Of a stretch of DNA of 64,000 nucleotides, positions 38,701-49,660 are shown piece by piece. The translations under genes and the position numbers were made by a program. Source of the stretch: Vibrio navarrensis. Lineage in GTDB: Bacteria; Pseudomonadota; Gammaproteobacteria; Enterobacterales; Vibrionaceae. The stretch lies in assembly GCF_015767675.1 (NCBI RefSeq), contig NZ_CP065217.1, forward strand, positions 1,550,001-1,614,000, read 5' to 3'. The notes below the pieces were generated by a model. That model was not told where the DNA came from. It saw only the letters and a list, made by a program, of their open reading frames with translations, and searched no databases. The stretch's first letter is position 1. The number at the start of each line of letters is the position of its first letter.

Positions 38701-41700
38701 TGACTTCAATGGTGAGATCAACTTCGGCTACCAGGTGAAAGACGCGGACGGCGATGTAGACAGCGCGAACGTGAAAGTGACCGTGAATGCCGTGAACGAT
38801 GCGGTAGACGCGGTGAATGACGAAGTGACGGTTGCCGAAGACGGCAGCATCACGCTGAACCTAACGGGCAACGACAGTGCACCAGACGGCGGCCTGGAAA
38901 TCACCCACATCAACGGCGTGGCGTTAACCGGCAATGCCCAAGACATCGCGGTGGACAATGGCACCGTGGTCATCGCGGCGGATGGCGCGATGACGTTCGA
39001 GCCAGCGGCTGACTTCAATGGTGAGATCAACTTCGGCTACCAGGTGAAAGACGCGGACGGCGATGTAGACAGCGCGAACGTGAAAGTGACCGTGAATGCC
39101 GTGAACGATGCGGTAGACGCGGTGAATGACGAAGTGACGGTTGCCGAAGACGGCAGCATCACGCTGAACCTAACGGGCAACGACAGTGCACCAGACGGCG
39201 GCCTGAAATCACCCACATCAACGGCGTGGCGTTAACCGGCAATGCCCAAGACATCGCGGTGGACAATGGCACCGTGGTCATCGCGGCGGATGGCGCGATG
39301 ACGTTCGAGCCAGCGGCTGACTTCAATGGTGAGATCAACTTCGGCTACCAGGTGAAAGACGCGGACGGCGATGTAGACAGCGCGAACGTGAAAGTGACCG
39401 TGAATGCCGTGAACGATGCGGTAGACGCGGTGAATGACGAAGTGACGGTTGCCGAAGACGGCAGCATCACGCTGAACCTAACGGGCAACGACAGTGCACC
39501 AGACGGCGGCCTGAAATCACCCACATCAACGGCGTGGCGTTAACCGGCAATGCCCAAGACATCGCGGTGGACAATGGCACCGTGGTCATCGCGGCGGATG
39601 GCGCGATGACGTTCGAGCCAGCGGCTGACTTCAATGGTGAGATCAACTTCGGCTACCAGGTGAAAGACGCGGACGGCGATGTAGACAGCGCGAACGTGAA
39701 AGTGACCGTGAATGCCGTGAACGATGCGGTAGACGCGGTGAATGACGAAGTGACGGTTGCCGAAGACGGCAGCATCACGCTGAACCTAACGGGCAACGAC
39801 AGTGCACCAGACGGCGGCCTGGAAATCACCCACATCAACGGCGTGGCGTTAACGGCAATGCCCAAGACATCGCGGTGGACAATGGCACCGTGGTCATCGC
39901 GGCGGATGGCGCGATGACGTTCGAGCCAGCGGCTGACTTCAATGGTGAGATCAACTTCGGCTACCAGGTGAAAGACGCGGACGGCGATGTAGACAGCGCG
40001 AACGTGAAAGTGACCGTGAATGCCGTGAACGATGCGGTAGACGCGGTGAATGACGAAGTGACGGTTGCCGAAGACGGCAGCATCACGCTGAACCTAACGG
40101 GCAACGACAGTGCACCAGACGGCGGCCTGGAAATCACCCACATCAACGGCGTGGCGTTAACCGGCAATGCCCAAGACATCGCGGTGGACAATGGCACCGT
40201 GGTCATCGCGGCGGATGGCGCGATGACGTTCGAGCCAGCGGCTGACTTCAATGGTGAGATCAACTTCGGCTACCAGGTGAAAGACGCGGACGGCGATGTA
40301 GACAGCGCGAACGTGAAAGTGACCGTGAATGCCGTGAACGATGCGGTAGACGCGGTGAATGACGAAGTGACGGTTGCCGAAGACGGCAGCATCACGCTGA
40401 ACCTAACGGGCAACGACAGTGCACCAGACGGCGGCCTGGAAATCACCCACATCAACGGCGTGGCGTTAACCGGCAATGCCCAAGACATCGCGGTGGACAA
40501 TGGCACCGTGGTCATCGCGGCGGATGGCGCGATGACGTTCGAGCCAGCGGCTGACTTCAATGGTGAGATCAACTTCGGCTACCAGGTGAAAGACGCGGAC
40601 GGCGATGTAGACAGCGCGAACGTGAAAGTGACCGTGAATGCCGTGAACGATGCGGTAGACGCGGTGAATGACGAAGTGACGGTTGCCGAAGACGGCAGCA
40701 TCACGCTGAACCTAACGGGCAACGACAGTGCACCAGACGGCGGCCTGAAATCACCCACATCAACGGCGTGGCGTTAACCGGCAATGCCCAAGACATCGCG
40801 GTGGACAATGGCACCGTGGTCATCGCGGCGGATGGCGCGATGACGTTCGAGCCAGCGGCTGACTTCAATGGTGAGATCAACTTCGGCTACCAGGTGAAAG
40901 ACGCGGACGGCGATGTAGACAGCGCGAACGTGAAAGTGACCGTGAATGCCGTGAACGATGCGGTAGACGCGGTGAATGACGAAGTGACGGTTGCCGAAGA
41001 CGGCAGCATCACGCTGAACCTAACGGGCAACGACAGTGCACCAGACGGCGGCCTGGAAATCACCCACATCAACGGCGTGGCGTTAATCGCGGTGGACAAT
41101 GGCACCGTGGTCATCGCGGCGGATGGCGCGATGACGTTCAGCCAGCGGCGACTTCAATGGTGAGATCAACTTCGGCTACCAGGTGAAAGACGCGGACGGC
41201 GATGTAGACAGCGCGAACGTGAAAGTGACCGTGAATGCCGTGACGTGGTGCGGTAGACGCGGTGAATCGAAGTGACGGTTGCCGAAGACGGCAGGAAATC
41301 ACCCACATCAACGGCGTGGCGTTAACCGGCAATGCCCAAGACATCGCGGTGGACAATGGCACCGTGGTCATCGCGGCGGATGGCGCGATGACGTTCGAGC
41401 CAGCGGCTGACTTCAATGGTGAGATCAACTTCGGCTACCAGGTGAAAGACGCGGACGGCGATGTAGACAGCGCGAACGTGAAAGTGACCGTGAATGCCGT
41501 GAACGATGCGGTAGACGCGGTGAATGACGAAGTGACGGTTGCCGAAGACGGCAGCATCACGCTGAACCTAACGGGCAACGACAGTGCACCAGACGGCGGC
41601 CTGGAAATCACCCACATCAACGGCGTGGCGTTAACCGGCAATGCCCAAGACATCGCGGTGGACAATGGCACCGTGGTCATCGCGGCGGATGGCGCGATGA

Positions 41701-44400
41701 CGTTCGAGCCAGCGGCTGACTTCAATGGTGAGATCAACTTCGGCTACCAGGTGAAAGACGCGGACGGCGATGTAGACAGCGCGAACGTGAAAGTGACCGT
41801 GAATGCCGTGAACGATGCGGTAGACGCGGTGAATGACGAAGTGACGGTTGCCGAAGACGGCAGCATCACGCTGAACCTAACGGGCAACGACAGTGCACCA
41901 GACGGCGCCTGGAAATCACCCACATCAACGGCGTGGCGTTAACCGGCAATGCCCAAGACATCGCGGTGGACAATGGCACCGTGGTCATCGCGGCGGATGG
42001 CGCGATGACGTTCGAGCCAGCGGCTGACTTCAATGGTGAGATCAACTTCGGCTACCAGGTGAAAGACGCGGACGGCGATGTAGACAGCGCGAACGTGAAA
42101 GTGACCGTGAATGCCGTGAACGATGCGGTAGACGCGGTGAATGACGAAGTGACGGTTGCCGAAGACGGCAGCATCACGCTGAACCTAACGGGCAACGACA
42201 GTGCACCAGACGGCGGCCTGGAAATCACCCACATCAACGGCGTGGCGTTAACGGCAATGCCCAAGACATCGCGGTGGACAATGGCACCGTGGTCATCGCG
42301 GCGGATGGCGCGATGACGTTCGAGCCAGCGGCTGACTTCAATGGTGAGATCAACTTCGGCTACCAGGTGAAAGACGCGGACGGCGATGTAGACAGCGCGA
42401 ACGTGAAAGTGACCGTGAATGCCGTGAACGATGCGGTAGACGCGGTGAATGACGAAGTGACGGTTGCCGAAGACGGCAGCATCACGCTGAACCTAACGGG
42501 CAACGACAGTGCACCAGACGGCGGCCGAAATCACCCACATCAACGGCGTGGCGTTAACGGCAATGCCCAAGACATCGCGGTGGACAATGGCACCGTGGTC
42601 ATCGCGGCGGATGGCGCGATGACGTTCGAGCCAGCGGCTGACTTCAATGGTGAGATCAACTTCGGCTACCAGGTGAAAGACGCGGACGGCGATGTAGACA
42701 GCGCGAACGTGAAAGTGACCGTGAATGCCGTGAACGATGCGGTAGACGCGGTGAATGACGAAGTGACGGTTGCCGAAGACGGCAGCATCACGCTGAACCT
42801 AACGGGCAACGACAGTGCACTGAAATCACCCACATCAACGGCGTGGCGTTAACCGGCAATGCCCAAGACATCGCGGTGGACAATGGCACCGTGGTCATCG
42901 CGGCGGATGGCGCGATGACGTTCGAGCCAGCGGCTGACTTCAATGGTGAGATCAACTTCGGCTACCAGGTGAAAGACGCGGACGGCGATGTAGACAGCGC
43001 GAACGTGAAAGTGACCGTGAATGCCGTGAACGATGCGGTAGACGCGGTGAATGACGAAGTGACGGTTGCCGAAGACGGCAGCATCACGCTGAACCTAACG
43101 GGCAACGACAGTGCACCAGACGGCGGCCTGGAAATCACCCACATCAACGGCGTGGCGTTAACGGCAATGCCCAAGACATCGCGGTGGACAATGGCACCGT
43201 GGTCATCGCGGCGGATGGCGCGATGACGTTCGAGCCAGCGGCTGACTTCAATGGTGAGATCAACTTCGGCTACCAGGTGAAAGACGCGGACGGCGATGTA
43301 GACAGCGCGAACGTGAAAGTGACCGTGAATGCCGTGAACGATGCGGTAGACGCGGTGAATGACGAAGTGACGGTTGCCGAAGACGGCAGCATCACGCTGA
43401 ACCTAACGGGCAACGACAGTGCACCAGACGGCGGCCTGAAATCACCCACATCAACGGCGTGGCGTTAACCGGCAATGCCCAAGACATCGCGGTGGACAAT
43501 GGCACCGTGGTCATCGCGGCGGATGGCGCGATGACGTTCGAGCCAGCGGCTGACTTCAATGGTGAGATCAACTTCGGCTACCAGGTGAAAGACGCGGACG
43601 GCGATGTAGACAGCGCGAACGTGAAAGTGACCGTGAATGCCGTGAACGATGCGGTAGACGCGGTGAATGACGAAGTGACGGTTGCCGAAGACGGCAGCAT
43701 CACGCTGAACCTAACGGGCAACGACAGTGCACCAGACGGCGGCCTGAAATCACCCACATCAACGGCGTGGCGTTAACCGGCAATGCCCAAGACATCGCGG
43801 TGGACAAGTGACGCTGAACCTAACGGGCAACGACAGTGCACCACGGCCGAAATCACCCACATCAACGGGTCGTTAACCGGCAATGCCCAAGACATCGCGG
43901 TGGACAATGGCACCGTGGCATCGCGGCGGATGGCGCGATGCGCGATGACGTTCGAGCCAGCGGCTGACTTCAATGGTGAGATCAACTTCGGCTACCAGGT
44001 GAAAGACGCGGACGGCGATGTAGACATGGCGCGAACGAAGCGGCTGCGAATGCTACCGTGAAAGTGACGAACGTGAAAGTGACCGTGAATGCCGTGAACG
44101 ATGCGGTAGACGCGGTGAATGACGAAGTGACGGTTGCCGAAGACGGCAGCATCACGCTGAACCTAACGGGCAACGACAGTGCACCAGACGGCGGCCTGGA
44201 AATCACCCACATCAACGGCGTGGCGTTAACCGGCAATGCCCAAGACATCGCGGTGGACAATGGCACCGTGGTCATCGCGGCGGATGGCGCGATGACGTTC
44301 GAGCCAGCGGCTGACTTCAATGGTGAGATCAACTTCGGCTACCAGGTGAAAGACGCGGACGGCGATGTAGACAGCGCGAACGTGAAAGTGACCGTGAATG
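32230..44400 (+). repeat. About 12 kb of 309-bp tandem repeats with recurrent frame breaks
   Basis: The unit encodes 103 residues with VNAVNDAVDAVNDEVTVAED, GSITLNLTGNDSAPDGGLEI, THINGVALTGNAQDIAVDNG, TVVIAADGAMTFEPAADFNG and EINFGYQVKDADGDVDSAN. I count roughly 36 copies. Clean units are identical at DNA level. Single-base deletions recur at two points: GGCCTGGAAATC becoming GGCCTGAAATC (for example near 37668, 39204, 39512, 40745, 43438, 43745), and GTTAACCGGCAATG losing a C (near 36778, 38002, 38618, 39851, 42250, 42556, 43159). Open stretches that remain include 35449-36843, 38025-38684, 39875-40777 and 41262-41942. Confidence 0.93.
32640..35450 (+). other. Shuffled repeat fragments at the left edge of the 309-bp array
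   Basis: This stretch is made of short pieces of the 309-bp unit in scrambled order with insertions and deletions, so no frame stays open for long. Similar shorter patches are at about 41130-41290 and 43780-44060. I see no mobile element or foreign gene in it. It reads like a consensus of misaligned repeat reads. Confidence 0.7.
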
Positions 44401-47400
44401 CCGTGAACGACGGCCCAGTGGCCACAGACGATACGGCGTCAGGCACAGAAGACGGTGGCGTGATCACCATCGATGTGTTGGCGAATGACAGCGATGTGGA
44501 TGGCGATACGTTGACCATCACAGGCGCGACGGTCCCAGTCGAGCAAGGTACGGTCGCGATCGTCGACGGTAAACTCGAATTCACGCCAGCGAATGGTTTT
44601 AGTGGTAAAGCAACTGTTACTTATACTATTACCGATGGAGTTGCGTTTGATTCTGCAGAAGTTTCTGTGAGTGTTAATCGTGTTTCAGTTGATCCAATTA
44701 CTGCTGATGATGTGATTAACGCGAGTGAAGCGGCAGGCACAGTGACCGTGACCGGTAAAGCCACCGGTGGCGATATCAGCGAAGGCGATGTGGTAACCAT
44801 GACCATCAATGGTAAGCCTTACGAAACCACGGTCGATGCTGATGGCAACTGGACAGTGGATGTGGCGGGTGCAGACCTGGCCGCGGACACCGCGTTCGAT
44901 GTGAACGTGGCGTCAACGGACGGCGCGGGCAACCCAGTGACCAGCACCGGTTCTTCAACGCATACGGTCGATACGTCTGCGACAGCCTCTATTGATGTCG
45001 ATCCAATCACGGATGACAGAATCATTAACGCTAATGAGTCTGCTGAAGGTGTGTTGATTCCTATCACTGGTTGGGTAAGTGGTGACGCTAGACCTGGCGA
45101 TACCGTTACAATTACTCTTGGTGGAGTCGAGATTGGTCGTGCATTGGTTTCCAATGATACAAATGCAGATGGTAAGTACCTATTTACGGTCGAAGTATTA
45201 GGCTCGAAGTTGGCTAATACTACGCTTCAATATCCTCATATTGTTGCCACTGTCACAGGGACAGATGATGCGGGGAATGAGTTTAGTGCGTATAGCAATG
45301 AAGTTTATAGCGTCGACCAAAGCTTAAACATTGAAGTTTTTGTTGAAGAGGAAAGCGATGACAATGTCATTAATTTTGATGAACAAGGAAATGTGACTAT
45401 CTCCGGTTTTGTCGAAAAAGGAGCGTCTATAGATACCATTACAATTACTGATAAAGACGGTAATCCAATGGTGATTTCTTCGGGGATCTCGGTTGATACT
45501 AGTGATGAGAATGCTGACTATTTCTCAGTCGTTGTAGATGTTTCGCAACTGACTGATGGACAACTAAACGTCGTGGTAAGTGCCACTGATAGCGCTGGTA
45601 ATACAGGTGATTCAGAAGTTGTTCATATTTCGAAAGATACTACTGTTTCTCTTACTTCCAAAATTACCGATGAAACAAATAGCGGTTCCAAAGAGGACAA
45701 TGTCACTAACGATTCAACTCCATCCATTACTGGCTTAACGGAAGCGGGTGCGAGCGTGACTATTACCTACACGGATGCGACAGGTGCCCCTCGAGCAGCC
45801 ACTGGTACAGCGGATGCAGACGGTAAATACACCATTAATATCAGTAATGCGCTGTCAGAAGGCAGTAATGATCTTTCTGTTAGCGCTGTGGATGCAGCGG
45901 GTAATGAGACCACAATTGTACAGACTGTGGTTGTCGATACTTCAGCTGCGCCTGTTGCACAGGACGATACGGTATCTGTATACCGCGGTTTGACGGGTTA
46001 CTATTACAGTTCAAATGACAGTGAAAATGGAAATCTGACGTCAGTTCAAGACGCCTTGGATGTTATCGCGAGTAAAGACCCAGATCTTACCTTTGAAGCG
46101 CGTGACATTAATTACTCATTAGATGCCAACAACAATAGCTTGAGTTCAAAGTCTCAGGTTGCTGATTTCCTAAATAATGATGCAGGATCATTGCAGGGCG
46201 AAGTGGCAAATCACACAGATGGTGTGATTAAGATGAGTGGTTCTGTTTATCTAGATGCAGGCAATTACGCATTTAAAGTGAGAGCAGATGATGGCTATAC
46301 AATATTAATTGATGGCGTTGCTGTAGCCACAGTTGACCGTAATCAATCACCTACAACAACCATGCATAGCTCCTTTGAGATAAACAGCGATGGCTACCAT
46401 AAGATTGAAATTGTGTATTGGGATCAGGGTGGAAATGCAGTACTCGATGTCAATCTAGGTACTGTTGATGCTAACGGCAACTTCAATAATGGTGAGCATG
46501 ATCTAAACGACTATCCGTTGATTGGCGATACACTGACGACTAAAGAGGGTAGTGAGCTCGTACTAAATAGCACACTGCTTTTGGGCAATGATTACGATCT
46601 TAATGATGGTGACACTATCTCTATCCTTGCTGATGGTTTTAGTTCAAACGATGGAGCCGTATCATATGATGCTGCGACAGGAGAGATCATCTTTACGCCA
46701 AACGAAGGTGTTACGGGGTCGGCAAGCTTCACTTACACCATCGTTGATAGTACAGGCAAGACCGATACCGCAACGGTTACCACTTTGGTCACTCCAATCA
46801 GTGATGGCTTGAGTGTTTCTGCCACTTTGAGTTCTGTTAGTGGCAATGTCGCCGATACTTTAGTGGCAGCTCAGCTTGCTGCGATAGAAGGTAAACTTGC
46901 TGATGACACAGCAAGTGACGACGACGACTATCTGAGTAGCAACGGAGCTTGGGTCCAGGCATTAGGTGGTAATGACACTATCGTCTATGGGTCCGGTTCC
47001 CATATGCTTGTTCAAGGTGGTAGTGGTAACGATGTTATTGTGGGTAACAATTCGTCTGCTGTTTCAGAAAATCTGCAAGGTGGTGATGGCAATGACATCC
47101 TAATTGGTGGTACAGATGTTTCTGATTCTATCAACTTGATCGGCGATGATGTCGGGGAAACAGGTAATGATATCTTTATTTCTCGAAGTGCAACTTCTAC
47201 TACCGCTTACTACGGTGGTAATGGAGTTGACACGGCATATTTAGTTGGTAGTAGCAGTGACTATCAGTTCACTACAGCTGGTTCATCAGACTTTACTTTA
47301 ATTCACCAAGGTACAGGTAACGCTAATCATGATTTCTACAGTGTAGAAAGTTTGTATTTCGCAGATGGCAAGTTTGAAGTAAGTGGCGGACAGTTAGTCA

Positions 47401-49538
47401 AAACTGCAGAGATATATCAGCTAAATATCGATATTGACCTGAATGACAATGATGGTAGTGAAAAAGTTACCTCTGTTGTAATTAGTGATGTTCCTGACGA
47501 TGTAACACTCTCTGTCGGAACTAAGCAAGCTGACGGTACTTGGGTTATCGATCCTGCTCAGCTAAATGTGGAAGGTAAGTTGACTGTATTGGTAGAAGCA
47601 CCAGTTGGAACAACGCCTGTACTGACTGTGACGGCTGGAGCACAGGAGATGGATGGTGACACTCCTCTCGATAGGCCAGAATATGCACAAGGGCAAACGG
47701 GTACTATTCTCCTTGATACATCAAACCCTAATGGAGATAACGCTGTTTCTGGTACTCAGGGAGACGATGTACTTATGGGGGATGTGGGCGGTTACGTTAA
47801 AACCGTGACTCCAGGGCAAGACTATAATGTTGCATTGATAGTAGACACTTCAGGAAGTATGAGCGACGTAACCACCAATGGCATGACTCGTATTGCTATG
47901 GTTGAAGCTGCGTTGAAAAATCTCATCTCAACTCTTAGAGAGCACGATGGTGTTGTTAATGTAAAACTTATTTGTTTTGATGACGTCGTTGATTTTAATT
48001 TCGAAGCACAAAGCATTACTACGAATCCAACCCAATATCAGGAGTTGTGGAATGCAATAGATACTAAGCTGAATGCGTATGGCTATACCAATTATGAAGC
48101 TGGCTTAGAAATGGCTGATTCTTGGTTTAGTAGTATGCAAAATGGCGCGCAAAATATGGCGTTCTTCCTGACGGATGGTGAACCGTATGTTGGAGGTAGT
48201 AGTGATAGTGCTTTAAAAGATGCCATTGATGCGTTTGCTTCACTTTCCACGAAGGCTCAAGTACAAGCCATTGGTATTGGCAACGACATTAGTACCGATG
48301 TATTGAAGTTCTTTGACAACACAAATACCGGTCTTATGGAACAAGTTAAGGACTTCTATACAGAAGCTATGTTGTTTAGTTTCTCCAGTTTGACTGGCAG
48401 TAATTCTGGTAATGATGGCAATGTGAGTATCAGTGATGGTGATCTAGTATTGACCGACGACGACTACAGCTATTGGGACGGCGGTTATGCTCAATGGACA
48501 AGTGATACATTTAATGTGGAACAAGGCCAACAACTGAGTTTTGACGCTACTCTTGAAAGGGGTAAGTTCTACTGGGCACTGTATAATGCAAATGGTGAGC
48601 TAGTAGAGAGTGGCAACGATGAAAAAACCAATGGTAACAAGTCTGTCAATGTTGAAAGCGGTGCGCTACAGGCTGGTAGCTATAAATTAGTAATCAGCTA
48701 CGATGCGACAAATGGGCGCAGTGGAGAGGTAAGAATCGACGAAATCAACCTACTGAGCCCACTACTCGCACCTGCGGGTGAAGTGCAGATTGTCACAACC
48801 CCAGAGCAATTAGAAGCCGCGTTACAAGGTGGTGATATTGTGTATAACATTGCTGATATGGGTAGTGATACCGTCAGTGGCGATGTAGGAAACGACATTT
48901 TGTTTGGAGATGCGGTCAATTCAGATGCGCTACCTTGGGGTGGCGACAATCCAGAAAAACCAGATGATTTAGTGGATGGGGCTGGTTTAGATGCTGTGTA
49001 TAAGTTCCTCTCGCTGAAAAATGGCTACGAAGCTACAGATGTAGATGTCTATACATTTATCAAGAATAACCACGAGCTATTCAATATCATAGACGACACT
49101 CGAGGTGGTAACGACACGTTAGATGGTGGTCTTGGTAACGATATCCTTTATGGGCAAGGTGGCAACGACATCCTCATCGGCGGCCTTGGTAATGACATCT
49201 TAACTGGTGGTGAAGGTGCTGACATCTTTAAATGGGTTGATATGGAAACGGCGAGTGACCGCGTCACAGACTTCAATGTCGAGCAAGGTGATAAGCTTGA
49301 TCTATCTGATCTCTTTGACGATATGTCTAAAGCGGATATTGAAACTTTGCTGGCTGATCTTGAAGGCGATTCTAAAGGTAGCGTCGGTGATGTCTCGATC
49401 GAAGTGACCAACGAGAATGGTGCGCATCTGACCATCGTCAAAGGCGGCCAAACCTTAACGATTGATTTTGATGGTGCTGTAGATGCTTCCTATATTACCA
49501 ATAGCTTGTTAGAGAACCTGAATCATTTAAAGGACTAA
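44058..49538 (+). CDS. Adhesin, C-terminal part (PA14, VWA, RTX, secretion signal)
   Basis: 1,826 residues in one frame; the GTG at 44058 is only where the frame becomes open, not a real start. It begins with one 103-residue repeat and one 94-residue unit, then Ig-like units. A PA14-like domain lies at about 45975-46460 (YRGLTGYYYSSNDSENGN, FKVRADDGYTILIDGVAVAT), typical of sugar-binding adhesin modules. A cadherin-like unit follows, then RTX-type glycine/aspartate repeats (46955-47130). A von Willebrand A domain is at about 47815-48380 with the metal site DTSGSMS and the later FLTDGEP. Final RTX nonapeptides are at about 49095-49220 (GGLGNDILYGQGGNDIL). The last 100 residues form the uncleaved type I secretion signal. 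Confidence 0.9.
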   Translation: MKVTNVKVTVNAVNDAVDAVNDEVTVAEDGSITLNLTGNDSAPDGGLEITHINGVALTGNAQDIAVDNGTVVIAADGAMTFEPAADFNGEINFGYQVKDADGDVDSANVKVTVNAVNDGPVATDDTASGTEDGGVITIDVLANDSDVDGDTLTITGATVPVEQGTVAIVDGKLEFTPANGFSGKATVTYTITDGVAFDSAEVSVSVNRVSVDPITADDVINASEAAGTVTVTGKATGGDISEGDVVTMTINGKPYETTVDADGNWTVDVAGADLAADTAFDVNVASTDGAGNPVTSTGSSTHTVDTSATASIDVDPITDDRIINANESAEGVLIPITGWVSGDARPGDTVTITLGGVEIGRALVSNDTNADGKYLFTVEVLGSKLANTTLQYPHIVATVTGTDDAGNEFSAYSNEVYSVDQSLNIEVFVEEESDDNVINFDEQGNVTISGFVEKGASIDTITITDKDGNPMVISSGISVDTSDENADYFSVVVDVSQLTDGQLNVVVSATDSAGNTGDSEVVHISKDTTVSLTSKITDETNSGSKEDNVTNDSTPSITGLTEAGASVTITYTDATGAPRAATGTADADGKYTINISNALSEGSNDLSVSAVDAAGNETTIVQTVVVDTSAAPVAQDDTVSVYRGLTGYYYSSNDSENGNLTSVQDALDVIASKDPDLTFEARDINYSLDANNNSLSSKSQVADFLNNDAGSLQGEVANHTDGVIKMSGSVYLDAGNYAFKVRADDGYTILIDGVAVATVDRNQSPTTTMHSSFEINSDGYHKIEIVYWDQGGNAVLDVNLGTVDANGNFNNGEHDLNDYPLIGDTLTTKEGSELVLNSTLLLGNDYDLNDGDTISILADGFSSNDGAVSYDAATGEIIFTPNEGVTGSASFTYTIVDSTGKTDTATVTTLVTPISDGLSVSATLSSVSGNVADTLVAAQLAAIEGKLADDTASDDDDYLSSNGAWVQALGGNDTIVYGSGSHMLVQGGSGNDVIVGNNSSAVSENLQGGDGNDILIGGTDVSDSINLIGDDVGETGNDIFISRSATSTTAYYGGNGVDTAYLVGSSSDYQFTTAGSSDFTLIHQGTGNANHDFYSVESLYFADGKFEVSGGQLVKTAEIYQLNIDIDLNDNDGSEKVTSVVISDVPDDVTLSVGTKQADGTWVIDPAQLNVEGKLTVLVEAPVGTTPVLTVTAGAQEMDGDTPLDRPEYAQGQTGTILLDTSNPNGDNAVSGTQGDDVLMGDVGGYVKTVTPGQDYNVALIVDTSGSMSDVTTNGMTRIAMVEAALKNLISTLREHDGVVNVKLICFDDVVDFNFEAQSITTNPTQYQELWNAIDTKLNAYGYTNYEAGLEMADSWFSSMQNGAQNMAFFLTDGEPYVGGSSDSALKDAIDAFASLSTKAQVQAIGIGNDISTDVLKFFDNTNTGLMEQVKDFYTEAMLFSFSSLTGSNSGNDGNVSISDGDLVLTDDDYSYWDGGYAQWTSDTFNVEQGQQLSFDATLERGKFYWALYNANGELVESGNDEKTNGNKSVNVESGALQAGSYKLVISYDATNGRSGEVRIDEINLLSPLLAPAGEVQIVTTPEQLEAALQGGDIVYNIADMGSDTVSGDVGNDILFGDAVNSDALPWGGDNPEKPDDLVDGAGLDAVYKFLSLKNGYEATDVDVYTFIKNNHELFNIIDDTRGGNDTLDGGLGNDILYGQGGNDILIGGLGNDILTGGEGADIFKWVDMETASDRVTDFNVEQGDKLDLSDLFDDMSKADIETLLADLEGDSKGSVGDVSIEVTNENGAHLTIVKGGQTLTIDFDGAVDASYITNSLLENLNHLKD

Positions 49539-49545
49539 AATAACG

Positions 49546-49577
49546 AAAACCGGAGCTTGTAAGGGCTCCGGTTTTTT
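49546..49577 (+). terminator. Terminator of the adhesin gene
   Basis: AAAACCGGAGC (49546-49556) pairs with GCTCCGGTTTT (49565-49575), followed by more T, immediately after the adhesin stop codon. Confidence 0.88.
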
Positions 49578-49609
49578 GTGCTGTCTGTAATTTGGATTTA
49601 TCCTTTGCA

Positions 49610-49643
49610 AAAAAGAGCCTCGATGGGAATCGAGGCTCTTTTT
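49610..49643. terminator. Bidirectional terminator between adhesin and rlmI
   Basis: A perfect 15-bp inverted repeat (49610-49624 with 49629-49643, loop GGGA) with A-run and T-run flanks. It mainly ends rlmI on the minus strand. Confidence 0.85.
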
Positions 49644-49660
49644 ATAGATACAGACTGTAT

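Larger units (their letters stand above)
28496..49538 (+). pseudogene. Giant LapA/FrhA-type RTX adhesin, one gene with its reading frame broken in the repeat block
   Basis: N- and C-terminal parts belong to one protein of roughly 7,000 residues but are not in one frame: the N-terminal part is in frame 2, the C-terminal part in frame 3. In order: LapA-like retention module, 84-residue Ig-like repeats, about 100-residue Ig-like units, 94-residue cadherin-like units, about 12 kb of 103-residue repeats, one more 94-residue unit, Ig-like units, PA14, cadherin-like, RTX, von Willebrand A, RTX, and a type I secretion C-terminus. Breaks occur only inside the near-identical repeats. Both ends are clean, which argues for an intact gene with consensus errors rather than decay. 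It would be a surface adhesin for biofilm or host attachment, exported through the neighbouring TolC-like channel. Confidence 0.75.

Noticed and set aside
32230..44400. CRISPR array
   Set aside because: The repeats are 309-bp coding units without spacers, and no cas genes are present.
28480..44584. Many minus-strand open frames of 60-165 codons across the adhesin
   Set aside because: They are mirror frames of the repeats, recurring every 252 or 309 bases with the same translation, without ribosome sites or family features.
28496..49538. MARTX toxin
   Set aside because: The RTX repeats are confined to the C-terminal part, no effector or cysteine-protease domain is seen, and the N-terminus is LapA-like.
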